Made by a program: the position numbers and the translations under genes. This document shows positions 1 through 5,717 of a DNA stretch of 9,603 bases, one piece after another. The notes under the pieces were generated by a model. The model saw only the letters and a program-made list of their open reading frames with translations. It was not told where the DNA came from and searched no databases. Each line of letters opens with the position of its first letter. The first letter of the stretch is position 1. Where the stretch lies: positions 1-9,603 of the forward strand of contig DBDL01000102.1 of the NCBI GenBank assembly GCA_002293545.1. Direction: 5' to 3'. The stretch is from Lachnoclostridium sp. UBA933 (GTDB lineage: Bacteria; Bacillota; Clostridia; Lachnospirales; Lachnospiraceae).

Positions 1-347
1 GAATTTGAACCTGTGATATAAATGTCCGCATTGAACTTTACCCGCAGTGAGTTTATGGCTTTTTCCCATCCTCCCACCTCTTGGATTTCGTCGAAAAATA
101 AATAGAATTTTTCTTTGCTCTTACCGAGTTTCTCACACACATAATCGTGGAAAGCATTATATTCACACAGATGTTGATTACTCAAGTCCTCAAAGTTTAA
201 AAAGATCGTATGGGGGCTGTTTATCTCATTCCGGATTTGTTCCAGTAATACACTCTTCCCGCCGCGGCGAATGCCCGTCAGCACTTTTATTACATCCTTA
301 CCGATGAATGGACGAATTTTCGATAAGTAAGTTTCACGAATAACCAT
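1..347 (-). CDS. AAA-family P-loop ATPase, likely DUF4143 type (partial, N-terminal 115 residues)
   Basis: Reading the minus strand from ATG at 347-345 gives an open frame that runs off the left edge of the window, so only the first 115 residues are visible. A Walker A motif, GIRRGGKS, lies at residues 25-32. A Walker B motif, FYLFFDEIQ, lies at about 81-89, and a sensor-like ITGSN begins near 111. This order and spacing match the bacterial/archaeal AAA_14 ATPases that usually carry a C-terminal DUF4143 domain and total about 400 residues. That domain would lie outside the window. The start is supported by GGAG 9 bases upstream and by the usual position of Walker A near residue 25. Family members are cytoplasmic ATP-binding proteins of poorly defined role, sometimes linked to mobile or toxin-antitoxin loci. 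The gene is intact as far as it can be seen, and the cut is only the window edge. The family is fairly sure; the function is unknown. Confidence 0.88.
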   Translation of the reverse strand, partial: MVIRETYLSKIRPFIGKDVIKVLTGIRRGGKSVLLEQIRNEINSPHTIFLNFEDLSNQHLCEYNAFHDYVCEKLGKSKEKFYLFFDEIQEVGGWEKAINSLRVKFNADIYITGSN

Positions 348-370
348 AGTTATCAACTCCTCACCAAGAT

Positions 371-400
371 ACTATATCATATGGTATAACTATTAGTCAA
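371..400 (-). promoter_or_regulatory. Promoter of the ATPase gene with a palindrome in the spacer
   Basis: On the minus strand TTGACT (400-395) and TATAGT (376-371) are separated by 18 bases, a good fit to a housekeeping sigma-A promoter. The start site would fall near 364, about 17 bases before the ATG. A near-palindrome built on CATATG (374-387, 12 of 14 positions symmetric) fills the end of the spacer and overlaps the -10 box, which is a typical place for a repressor operator. The promoter call is by consensus only, and the operator role is inferred. Confidence 0.55.
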
Positions 401-427
401 TGAGATTATACAATTGATATAAGATAT

Positions 428-459
428 AACTGATAACATTTTGCAAAATGTTTTTAGTT
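428..459. repeat. 32-bp near-perfect palindrome
   Basis: The core AACATTTTGCAAAATGTT (435-452) is a perfect 18-bp palindrome. The symmetry continues outward to AACT (428-431) and AGTT (456-459), with only two mismatched pairs in 16. A second, slightly offset pair of arms, GATATAAC (423-430) and GTTATATC (462-469), encloses it. No T-tract follows on either strand, so a terminator is unlikely. It could be an operator, a protein-binding site or the tip of a repeat element. It lies about 28-60 bp upstream of the ATPase -35 box. Confidence 0.7.
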
Positions 460-539
460 TGGTTATATCAATACCTGACATGGGATTCCCAATACAGGAG
501 AAGCATCCGCCTTTAGCCATAAGAAAGGCGCGTGTCGTT

Positions 540-638
540 TTATTCAATAAAACCCTTTTCCCACACTTTCAGTACGGCGTCCGCCGCGCGCATCCCACCT
601 CCAGTTTTTAGGCAAGGGCGAGGTGCGTTTTGTGTCAC
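540..638 (-). other. GC-rich island with a 32-codon open frame of uncertain status
   Basis: On the minus strand a GTG at 638-636 opens a 32-codon frame that ends at TAA (542-540). The product would start VTQNAPRPC and end KVWEKGFIE. No Shine-Dalgarno sequence precedes the GTG, which lies just downstream of the tRNA terminator, and 80 bases is very short for judging coding potential. The segment 561-640 has 49 G/C of 80, far above its AT-rich flanks. It may be a remnant or a dispersed repeat rather than a gene. I do not assign a function and would not annotate it as a protein without conservation evidence. Confidence 0.25.
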
Positions 639-648
639 CGACAATGTC

Positions 649-683
649 AAAAAAAATTAGCCAAAACTGTGAATTTTGGCTAA
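649..683 (-). terminator. Rho-independent terminator of the tRNA-Arg transcript
   Basis: On the minus strand a perfect 10-bp stem (TTAGCCAAAA, 683-674, pairing with TTTTGGCTAA, 666-657) encloses a 7-base loop and is followed at once by eight T residues (656-649). It begins 5 bases after the tRNA 3' end. This is a textbook intrinsic terminator for a tRNA transcript. Confidence 0.9.
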
Positions 684-688
684 AATAG

Positions 689-762
689 CGTTCCTGAGAG
701 GATTCGAACCTCCGACCTACCGCTTAGGAGGCGGTCGCTCTATCCAGCTGAGCTACAGGAAC
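689..762 (-). tRNA. tRNA-Arg, anticodon CCU
   Basis: The 74-base minus-strand sequence folds as a complete cloverleaf. The acceptor stem GTTCCTG/CAGGAAC has 7 pairs plus discriminator G. The D arm is GCTC/GAGC, and the anticodon stem ACCGC/GCGGT encloses loop CTCCTAA. The T arm has loop TTCGAAT with a G-T pair at its base. The anticodon CCT reads AGG arginine codons. The 3' CCA is not encoded, so it must be added after transcription. The 5' end lies only 12 bases beyond the T-run of the metK hairpin, and no promoter is apparent in that gap, so expression may depend on transcription from the metK side. Confidence 0.96.
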
Positions 763-774
763 GGATTATCTATC

Positions 775-828
775 AAAAAGACGGCATCCTAAGCGGATTA
801 TTCAGGCATTCTCTCAGGATGCCGTCTT
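775..828 (-). terminator. Terminator hairpin downstream of metK
   Basis: A perfect 13-bp inverted repeat, AAGACGGCATCCT (778-790) with AGGATGCCGTCTT (816-828), encloses a 25-base loop. On the minus strand it ends in a run of T (779-775), as expected for intrinsic termination about 43 bases after the metK stop codon. The loop is long for a terminator. Within it, ATGCC (minus strand) could pair with GGCAT of the 5' arm to make a weaker alternative hairpin. On the plus strand the stem is followed by ATTTTTA, so weak bidirectional action is possible. Confidence 0.8.
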
Positions 829-871
829 ATTTTTACTTCACATAAACAAGTGAAATCTCTTATTTATGTAT

Positions 872-2050
872 TTACAAATACTTCTTCAATTCATTCACCT
901 TATCCAGCCGTTCCCAAGGCAAGGTCAAATCATTCCTGCCAAAATGTCCGTAAGAAGCCGTTTGCTTGTAAATCGGTTTTCTCAAGTCCAGCATTTGAAT
1001 GATGCCGGCAGGTCGGAAGTCAAAATGACTGCGGATAATTTCAATTATTTTTTCATTGGATATCTTGCCGGTTCCGGAGGTATTGACCATAATAGATGTC
1101 GGGGAAGCAACACCGATGGCATAAGAAAGCTGGATTTCTATTTGGTCGCAGAGTCCGGCGGCAACAAGGTTTTTGGCGGCATATCGTGCGGCATAAGAAG
1201 CGGAGCGGTCGACCTTGGTCGGGTCTTTGCCCGAAAAAGCGCCGCCGCCGTGACGAGCCCATCCGCCGTATGTATCTACAATAATCTTTCGTCCGGTCAG
1301 TCCGCTGTCACCGTTAGGTCCGCCGATAACAAAACGTCCGGTGGGATTTATAAAGAATTTTGATTTATTTGTGACAAACTTTGTCGGTAAAATAGGATCA
1401 ATTACATATTGCCGGATGTCTTTTTGAATTTGCTCCCAAGAGATTGCTTCATCGTGCTGACTGGAAACAACAACAGTATTCAGATGAACCGGATTTCCTT
1501 CCGTATCGTATTCTACAGTCACTTGGGATTTGCCGTCGGGACGAAGATAAGGAAGTGTTCCGTCCTTACGTACTTTGGTTAATTGACGCGTCAGCTTGTG
1601 TGCAAGATAGATTGGATAAGGCATGTATTCGTCGGTTTCATTCGTCGCATATCCAAACATCAAGCCTTGGTCCCCCGCACCGATTGCACCGATTTCCTCA
1701 TCGTTTAACTTTGCTTCCAAAGCTTTGTCCACACCCAATGCAATGTCTTTGGACTGCTCGTCAAGTGCTACGATAACACCGCAGGTATTGGCGTCAAAAC
1801 CATAGGCAGACTGATTGTAACCGATTTCATTGATGGTATCGCGTACGATTTTTTGTATATCAACATACCCGTTTGTTGTAATTTCACCCATGACAAGCAC
1901 TAAACCGGTTGTAATTGCCGTTTCACAAGCAACGCGGCTCATTGCATCCTGTGAGATGAGCGAATCGAGAACCGCGTCGGAAATCTGGTCGCATATTTTA
2001 TCGGGATGACCTTCGGTTACTGATTCAGAAGTAAATAGTAATTTATCCAT
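872..2050 (-). CDS. metK: S-adenosylmethionine synthetase (methionine adenosyltransferase)
   Basis: This cytoplasmic enzyme joins methionine and ATP to give S-adenosylmethionine, phosphate and pyrophosphate. It works as a tetramer built from dimers whose active sites lie at the subunit interface. The 392-residue length is normal for bacterial MetK. The N-terminal [14 protein letters not shown] (5-18) contains the catalytic His15 and metal-ligand Asp17. The ATP-binding hexapeptide GAGDQG lies at 124-129. The glycine-rich loop [16 protein letters not shown] lies at 268-283, with the phosphate-contacting lysines. The C-terminal domain ends with the usual YGHFGR (367-372) and WE. The ATG is preceded by AAAGG about 11 bases upstream, a moderate ribosome site. 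The gene appears to be a single-gene unit with its own promoter and terminator, though the tRNA behind it may share the transcript. Its leader of about 70 bases shows no recognisable SAM riboswitch. Confidence 0.98.
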   Translation of the reverse strand: MDKLLFTSESVTEGHPDKICDQISDAVLDSLISQDAMSRVACETAITTGLVLVMGEITTNGYVDIQKIVRDTINEIGYNQSAYGFDANTCGVIVALDEQSKDIALGVDKALEAKLNDEEIGAIGAGDQGLMFGYATNETDEYMPYPIYLAHKLTRQLTKVRKDGTLPYLRPDGKSQVTVEYDTEGNPVHLNTVVVSSQHDEAISWEQIQKDIRQYVIDPILPTKFVTNKSKFFINPTGRFVIGGPNGDSGLTGRKIIVDTYGGWARHGGGAFSGKDPTKVDRSASYAARYAAKNLVAAGLCDQIEIQLSYAIGVASPTSIMVNTSGTGKISNEKIIEIIRSHFDFRPAGIIQMLDLRKPIYKQTASYGHFGRNDLTLPWERLDKVNELKKYL

Positions 2051-2127
2051 ATTGCACCAACCTTTCTATAAAAGATACTTACGTCTGGTTTCAAGTGTGA
2101 AGATTAATATAAATTCATTGTAAATAT

Positions 2128-2156
2128 AGCATACACGTAAGGAATGAAATAGTCAA
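2128..2156 (-). promoter_or_regulatory. Candidate metK promoter
   Basis: On the minus strand TTGACT (2156-2151) and TATGCT (2133-2128) are 17 bases apart, matching sigma-A consensus at 5 of 6 and 4 of 6 positions with ideal spacing. The start site would fall near 2121, giving a leader of about 70 bases. The call is by consensus only. Confidence 0.55.
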
Positions 2157-2198
2157 GAATAAAAAGTACATAAAAAGCTGTTAATCTATCAAATATTA

Positions 2199-2227
2199 TG
2201 GTACAATTTTAGTAAAGTAACTTACTT
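2199..2227 (+). promoter_or_regulatory. Candidate extended -10 promoter and operator of the response regulator
   Basis: TGGTACAAT (2199-2207) fits an extended -10 element (TGnTATAAT) and has no good -35 partner. A start site near 2214 would lie at the edge of the perfect inverted repeat AAGTAA-C-TTACTT (2215-2227). A palindrome at the start of transcription is a common place for a repressor, including autorepression by a response regulator. The promoter is a consensus match; the operator role is inferred. Confidence 0.4.
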
Positions 2228-2308
2228 ACAGATAAAATATCAGGATACCGGTATATTTGGGCAAGATAGTGCAAAAATTAGGTATACAGGAGAAAAAGGA
2301 GAATAATC

Positions 2309-3004
2309 GTGTCAAAAATATTGATTATTGAGGACGAAAGAAGTATTGCGGAGTTAGAAAAGGATTATTTGGAGCTGAGTCATTTTGAAGTGGGCATTGA
2401 GGAAAATGGGGAGCAAGGTCTGGAAGCGGCATTGTCAGAAGAGTTCAATCTGGTGATTTTAGACTTGATACTTCCCGACATGGATGGGTTTGAGTTATGC
2501 AAGCAAATTCGTGAACGAACGGATATTCCGATTATTGTTGTATCCGCTAAATGCGAAGACATTGACAAGATTCGTATTTTAGGATTGGGCGCGGATGATT
2601 ATGTGACGAAGCCGTTCAGCCCAAGTGAATTGGTAGCAAGAGTAAAGGCACATTTGTCAAGGTATAACAGCTTAACAAGGGCAAGCGAAAATGAAGTGAT
2701 TGAGATTGATGATATCCGTATTGACAAGACCGCAAGAAGAGTTTATGTCTTTGATGAAGAAGTGTTCTTTACGAGCAGGGAATTTGATTTACTGGCATTC
2801 CTAGCGAGCAATCCTAACCGCGTATTTACAAAAGAAGAATTGTTCAAAAAAATATGGGGTGTTTCTTCCATTGGAGAAAATGCGACCGTAACTGTTCATG
2901 TTAAGAAAATACGGGAGAAGATTGAGAAAAATGCAGCAAAACCCGTATATATTGAAACAGTTTGGGGGATCGGTTATCGGTTTAAATTGTACAACCCGTC
3001 ATAA
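2309..3004 (+). CDS. OmpR/PhoB-family response regulator, no adjacent kinase
   Basis: This is a two-domain DNA-binding response regulator of 231 residues, the normal length for the family. The receiver domain (1-118) has acidic pair Glu8/Asp9, phospho-acceptor Asp52 in VILDLILPD, Ser79 at the switch Thr/Ser position and Lys101 in VTKPF. The winged-helix domain (about 130-228) shows FTSREFDLLAFLASNPNRVF, an ATVTVHVKKIREKI recognition helix and the closing ETVWGIGYRF. Translation starts at GTG: AAAGGAG lies 7 bases upstream, and any later start would remove the first receiver strand. All phosphorylation residues are present, so it should take phosphate from a kinase, yet no histidine kinase gene lies in the window. 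It is followed on the same strand by the YtvI-like and SpoVAF-like genes, which may be its targets or may be only neighbours. The subfamily and regulon cannot be told from sequence. Confidence 0.95.
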   Translation: MSKILIIEDERSIAELEKDYLELSHFEVGIEENGEQGLEAALSEEFNLVILDLILPDMDGFELCKQIRERTDIPIIVVSAKCEDIDKIRILGLGADDYVTKPFSPSELVARVKAHLSRYNSLTRASENEVIEIDDIRIDKTARRVYVFDEEVFFTSREFDLLAFLASNPNRVFTKEELFKKIWGVSSIGENATVTVHVKKIREKIEKNAAKPVYIETVWGIGYRFKLYNPS

Positions 3005-3034
3005 ATCTGGTGATTTTTAACACGGACTATTTCG

Positions 3035-3040
3035 TATAAT
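3035..3040 (+). promoter_or_regulatory. Possible -10 box upstream of the YtvI-like gene
   Basis: A perfect TATAAT stands 53 bases before the GTG start, in the 89-bp gap behind the regulator gene. The bases 16-18 further upstream (GATTTT and neighbours) are a poor -35, so the site may be weak or need an activator. Such a start would place the hairpin at 3064-3084 in the leader. Confidence 0.3.
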
Positions 3041-3063
3041 ACCATATTGAAAACTCAATACTA

Positions 3064-3090
3064 TCATTAGCTTTGAGCTGATGAGGTGAT
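3064..3090 (+). promoter_or_regulatory. Leader hairpin abutting the ribosome binding site of the YtvI-like gene
   Basis: TCATTAGCT (3064-3072) can pair with AGCTGATGA (3076-3084) as a 9-bp stem with one U-G pair and a UUG loop. Its last two bases belong to the Shine-Dalgarno sequence GAGGTGAT (3083-3090), which sits just before the GTG at 3094. No T-tract follows, so this is not a terminator. It could lower ribosome access or protect the mRNA end. The pairing is visible; the role is inferred. Confidence 0.45.
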
Positions 3091-3093
3091 TGA

Positions 3094-4128
3094 GTGAACA
3101 AAAAAGTTAAATATTTTTTAAAATTCATAGGAATAACGAGCGGGGTATATTTAAGTTTCCGATATCTACTGCCGCTTGTTATTCTTTTTGTTTTGGCATT
3201 TATTTGTGCCAAAGGAATGCTGCCGATTATTGAATGGTGTTATGTCAAAATGCATATATCCAAAAAAGTCGCGGCACCGATATTACTGCTGCTTTTTTTA
3301 ATCATCCTCTTTGGTTTTTTGGGATTTCTTTCCGTAGCGCTTACCGAGCAAATTACAGGACTGATCTATTCGATTCCGCAGTATAAAGTTCTCTGGGACG
3401 ATAAAATGGAGGCAGTATGCCATTATATAGACAATGTATTTGGAATGACGGAAGGAAATTCATTGAAATTCATGGAAGATATTATCAGGCAGGCAAGCGA
3501 TATGACATTGAAAAGAATTGTCCCGACAATGGCAGGTCTGGCAGGAAAAGCCCTGATTATTTTCTTTCAGGCACTCATGGGGATATTTATCTTTTTTGTT
3601 TCCGTCCTGATGTTTATCAGCGACCATAAGAAAATCAGAAAGGCATTCAAAACCTTTCCGTTAAGGAAACAAGTACAGCCGGTGTTAATCGAATTGAAAA
3701 GAAACGGACTGATTTACGTAAAAGCACAAAGTATCATCATATGTCTGATATCACTGATATGTACAGGAAGCCTTTTTTTGATTGGGAATAAGTATTATTT
3801 ATTGTTCGGAATTACAATCGGTATATTAGACGCCCTGCCGGTATTAGGAAGCGGAGTCGTATTTGTTCCGTGGGCTGTCTTTTCCATAGTCAGCGGAAAT
3901 TATCTGAATGCGGCTATCCTGATCACCGGATATATTGCTTCGCTTTTGGTCCGCGAAGTTTTGGAACCCCGGCTGTTGGGGAATAGCATGGGGATTCTTC
4001 CGGTTTTTATGCTGATGTCTATTTTTGTCGGAATCAATGTATTTGGTGTGCTGGGAATTGTACTCGGACCGATTGGTTATGTAGCCATTAAAACACTAAT
4101 GCAGACAAAACTGAAATTTTTTGAATAG
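3094..4128 (+). CDS. ytvI: AI-2E/PerM-family membrane protein, YtvI-like
   Basis: This 344-residue polytopic membrane protein belongs to the AI-2E transporter (formerly UPF0118) family. Hydrophobic segments lie at about 10-37, 62-90, 155-176, 209-232, 235-262, 270-288 and 303-333, with a polar stretch at about 95-150. The conserved signatures are present: DALPVLGSG (246-254), the EPRLLG turn (291-296) and LGPIG near 324-328. The match to DALPVLGSGxxFVPWA and the order of segments resemble YtvI, the sporulation-associated branch found in endospore formers. The substrate of that branch is not known, and the family name should not be read as proof of autoinducer-2 transport. The GTG start is chosen because GAGGTGAT sits at the right distance and the next Met (42) would lose the first helix pair. 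It follows the regulator by 89 bp and precedes the SpoVAF-like gene by 62 bp. The family is sure; the YtvI subgroup is likely. Confidence 0.85.
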   Translation: MNKKVKYFLKFIGITSGVYLSFRYLLPLVILFVLAFICAKGMLPIIEWCYVKMHISKKVAAPILLLLFLIILFGFLGFLSVALTEQITGLIYSIPQYKVLWDDKMEAVCHYIDNVFGMTEGNSLKFMEDIIRQASDMTLKRIVPTMAGLAGKALIIFFQALMGIFIFFVSVLMFISDHKKIRKAFKTFPLRKQVQPVLIELKRNGLIYVKAQSIIICLISLICTGSLFLIGNKYYLLFGITIGILDALPVLGSGVVFVPWAVFSIVSGNYLNAAILITGYIASLLVREVLEPRLLGNSMGILPVFMLMSIFVGINVFGVLGIVLGPIGYVAIKTLMQTKLKFFE

Positions 4129-4152
4129 CCTAATATCAGGCTGTATATAATA
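4121..4152 (+). promoter_or_regulatory. Candidate promoter with palindromic spacer upstream of the SpoVAF-like gene
   Basis: Two readings overlap here. A forespore sigma-G-like reading gives TGAATA (4122-4127), 18 bases, then TATAATA (4146-4152), close to TGnATA and CATACTA. A sigma-A reading gives TTGAAT (4121-4126) with TATATA (4144-4149) at 17 bases. The spacer is largely a palindrome, AGCCT-AATATC-AGGCT (4127-4142, 14 of 16 symmetric), which could be an operator. The -35 overlaps the end of the YtvI-like gene. Forespore expression would suit a germination protein, but this is a weak consensus call. Confidence 0.35.
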
Positions 4153-4190
4153 ATGCATTAGAAAAAGGTTCACAAACCGGAGGGAAATCA

Positions 4191-5627
4191 ATGAAGACAA
4201 GTGATTTTGGTTCTGATTTTTTAGAAAATAAAAAATATATGGACGAGCTTTTTTATGTCAAAAAGAGTTTTGATGTTATATACCGTGTTATGGAAATCGG
4301 CGGCAGACAAGCTTGTTTTTATTTTATCGACGGGTTTTGCAAAGATGAGGTTATGGAAAGGATTATGACGCATCTTTATAAAATCACGGAAAAAGAATTC
4401 CCTGAAACGGCGCATGATTTTTTAAAAACAACGCTTCCTTACGGAGAGCTTGATTTGGTTGCCACAGAGGATAATTTGATTCAGCGTATGCTTTCCGGCG
4501 TTCCTGTCATGATTATTGACGGGTTCAATGAATTTCTGGCAATCGACTTCCGGACCTATCCCGCACGCAGTGTAATGGAGCCGGAAACCGACAGGGTTAT
4601 GAGAGGCTCAAGGGATGGATTTGTAGAAACCATTGTATTTAACACGGCGCTGATCCGGAGGAGGATTCGGACCCCCGATTTGATTATGGAAATGCATACG
4701 GTAGGAAACAGTTCACGAACCGATGTGGTAGTCAGTTATCTGGAAAAGCGCGTCAATAAAAAAATGCTGGGGGATATCCGAAAACGTATTGATGAGATTG
4801 ATATTGATGCCCTGACAATGAATCAGCAGAGCATCGCGGAATGCCTTTATAAACACAAATGGTTTAATCCTTTTCCCAAGTTTAAATTTTCAGAACGTCC
4901 GGACGCTACGGCGGCGGCAATACTGGAAGGCGATATTGTGATTCTTGTGGATAATTCACCGGCGGCGATTATCCTGCCCACTTCTATATTTGATATTAAC
5001 GAGGATGCGGATGATTATTACTTTGCACCGATTACGGGGACATATCTGAGGTTTACCAGATTTATTATAAATATCGCGGCTGTTTTGATGACCCCCACCT
5101 TTATGCTACTTATCAATCATCCGGAATGGCTGCCCTCCTGGCTTGAGTTCATTAAAATTGACGATGCGATACAAGTGTCTGTCCTGCTGCAATTTTTGAT
5201 TTTGGAATTTGCCATAGACGGGCTTCGTCTGGCATCACTTAACACACCCAATATGCTTAGTATGCCGCTGAGTGTCGTCGCCGGTATCGTCTTAGGCGAC
5301 TATACAGTCAGTTCAGGGTGGTTTAATAAAGAAGTCATGTTGTATATGGCGTTTGTAGCTGTTGCAAACTACAGTCAAATCAGTATTGAGCTGGGATATG
5401 CTTTAAAATTTATGAGAATCATACTCCTGTGTGCGACATCTTTTTTCGGAATCTACGGTTTTGCCGGCGGCATCCTATTTATACTGCTTTGTATCGCCCT
5501 GAATAAGACAATGGTAGGGAGAAGCTATCTTTATCCGCTGTATCCCTTTAACAAAAGTCAGTTTTTCAGGAGATTCTTCCGAATCAGTCTTCCGCATAAT
5601 GATGAAATACAGAAAGAGAACAATTAA
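4191..5627 (+). CDS. spoVAF: GerA-family spore germination protein, SpoVAF-like
   Basis: This is a 478-residue member of the GerA/SpoVAF family of spore inner-membrane germination proteins. A large soluble N-terminal region (about 1-280) carries the family block EPETDRVMRGSRDGFVE (130-146), followed by NTALIRRRIR (151-160). The RGSRDGFVE wording is typical of SpoVAF, whereas germinant receptor A subunits usually have RGPREGFTE. A second block, RPDATAAAILEGDIVILVDNSP (236-257), precedes a membrane domain of about five helices between 285 and 437. The tail GRSYLYPLYPFN (443-454) also resembles SpoVAF. In Bacillus, SpoVAF with its partner FigP forms an ion channel that amplifies germination. No other spoVA gene and no GerB/GerC subunit lies next to it, so it stands outside the usual spoVA operon in this window. 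GGAGGG lies 6 bases before the ATG. A GerA-type receptor subunit is the main alternative. Confidence 0.88.
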   Translation: MKTSDFGSDFLENKKYMDELFYVKKSFDVIYRVMEIGGRQACFYFIDGFCKDEVMERIMTHLYKITEKEFPETAHDFLKTTLPYGELDLVATEDNLIQRMLSGVPVMIIDGFNEFLAIDFRTYPARSVMEPETDRVMRGSRDGFVETIVFNTALIRRRIRTPDLIMEMHTVGNSSRTDVVVSYLEKRVNKKMLGDIRKRIDEIDIDALTMNQQSIAECLYKHKWFNPFPKFKFSERPDATAAAILEGDIVILVDNSPAAIILPTSIFDINEDADDYYFAPITGTYLRFTRFIINIAAVLMTPTFMLLINHPEWLPSWLEFIKIDDAIQVSVLLQFLILEFAIDGLRLASLNTPNMLSMPLSVVAGIVLGDYTVSSGWFNKEVMLYMAFVAVANYSQISIELGYALKFMRIILLCATSFFGIYGFAGGILFILLCIALNKTMVGRSYLYPLYPFNKSQFFRRFFRISLPHNDEIQKENN

Positions 5628-5677
5628 AGGAGTATATTCGTAATGTTCGTATGAAAACGATAAACGAATTTCCTTTT
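5626..5677. terminator. Weak bidirectional terminator-like hairpin between convergent genes
   Basis: AAAGGA (5626-5631) can pair with TCCTTT (5671-5676), and ATTCGT (5636-5641) with ACGAAT (5664-5669), with a short bulge between the two helices. The stem begins at the spoVAF-like stop codon and lies in the 90-bp gap before the converging ABC gene end. The T-runs are short on both strands, so termination would be inefficient unless aided by other factors. Confidence 0.35.
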
Positions 5678-5717
5678 ATCATGGAGTGATTCAGATAGTA
5701 TTCCGCTTATCCTCCGT

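Larger units (their letters stand above)
348..648. other. Gene-poor intergenic stretch with several inverted repeats
   Basis: No convincing protein gene is seen between the ATPase start and the tRNA terminator. Besides the ATPase promoter, the stretch holds a 32-bp near-palindrome (428-459), TGGGATTCCCA (481-491), a 7-bp hairpin CGCCTTT/AAAGGCG (508-530), an odd palindrome with 8-bp arms around C545 (537-553), and CGGCG-TC-CGCCG (575-586). Base composition changes sharply, from AT-rich on the left to about 61 percent GC at 561-640. Such a density of small inverted repeats fits a repeat element, an old insertion remnant or a structured RNA. None of these can be chosen from sequence alone. Confidence 0.6.

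Noticed and set aside
47..307. 86-residue plus-strand open frame at the left edge
   Set aside because: It overlaps the ATPase reading frame, which shows clear Walker A and B motifs on the minus strand.
1..347. ATPase gene as a truncated pseudogene
   Set aside because: The frame is open to the first base of the window, so the missing C-terminus is explained by the window edge.
866..1363. 165-residue plus-strand open frame opposite metK
   Set aside because: It lies wholly over the certain metK gene on the other strand, has no ribosome site and resembles no family; it is an antisense shadow of metK.
2051..2127. SAM-sensing riboswitch in the metK leader
   Set aside because: The leader is only about 70 bases, lacks the SAM-I core and terminator, and does not show the SAM-III (SMK) sequence blocks. 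A short AACC/GGTT complement near the ribosome site is too little to support a riboswitch.
3042..3064. Sigma-E promoter upstream of the YtvI-like gene
   Set aside because: CCATATT resembles a sigma-E -35, but the nearest -10-like sequence is only about 10 bases away, too close.
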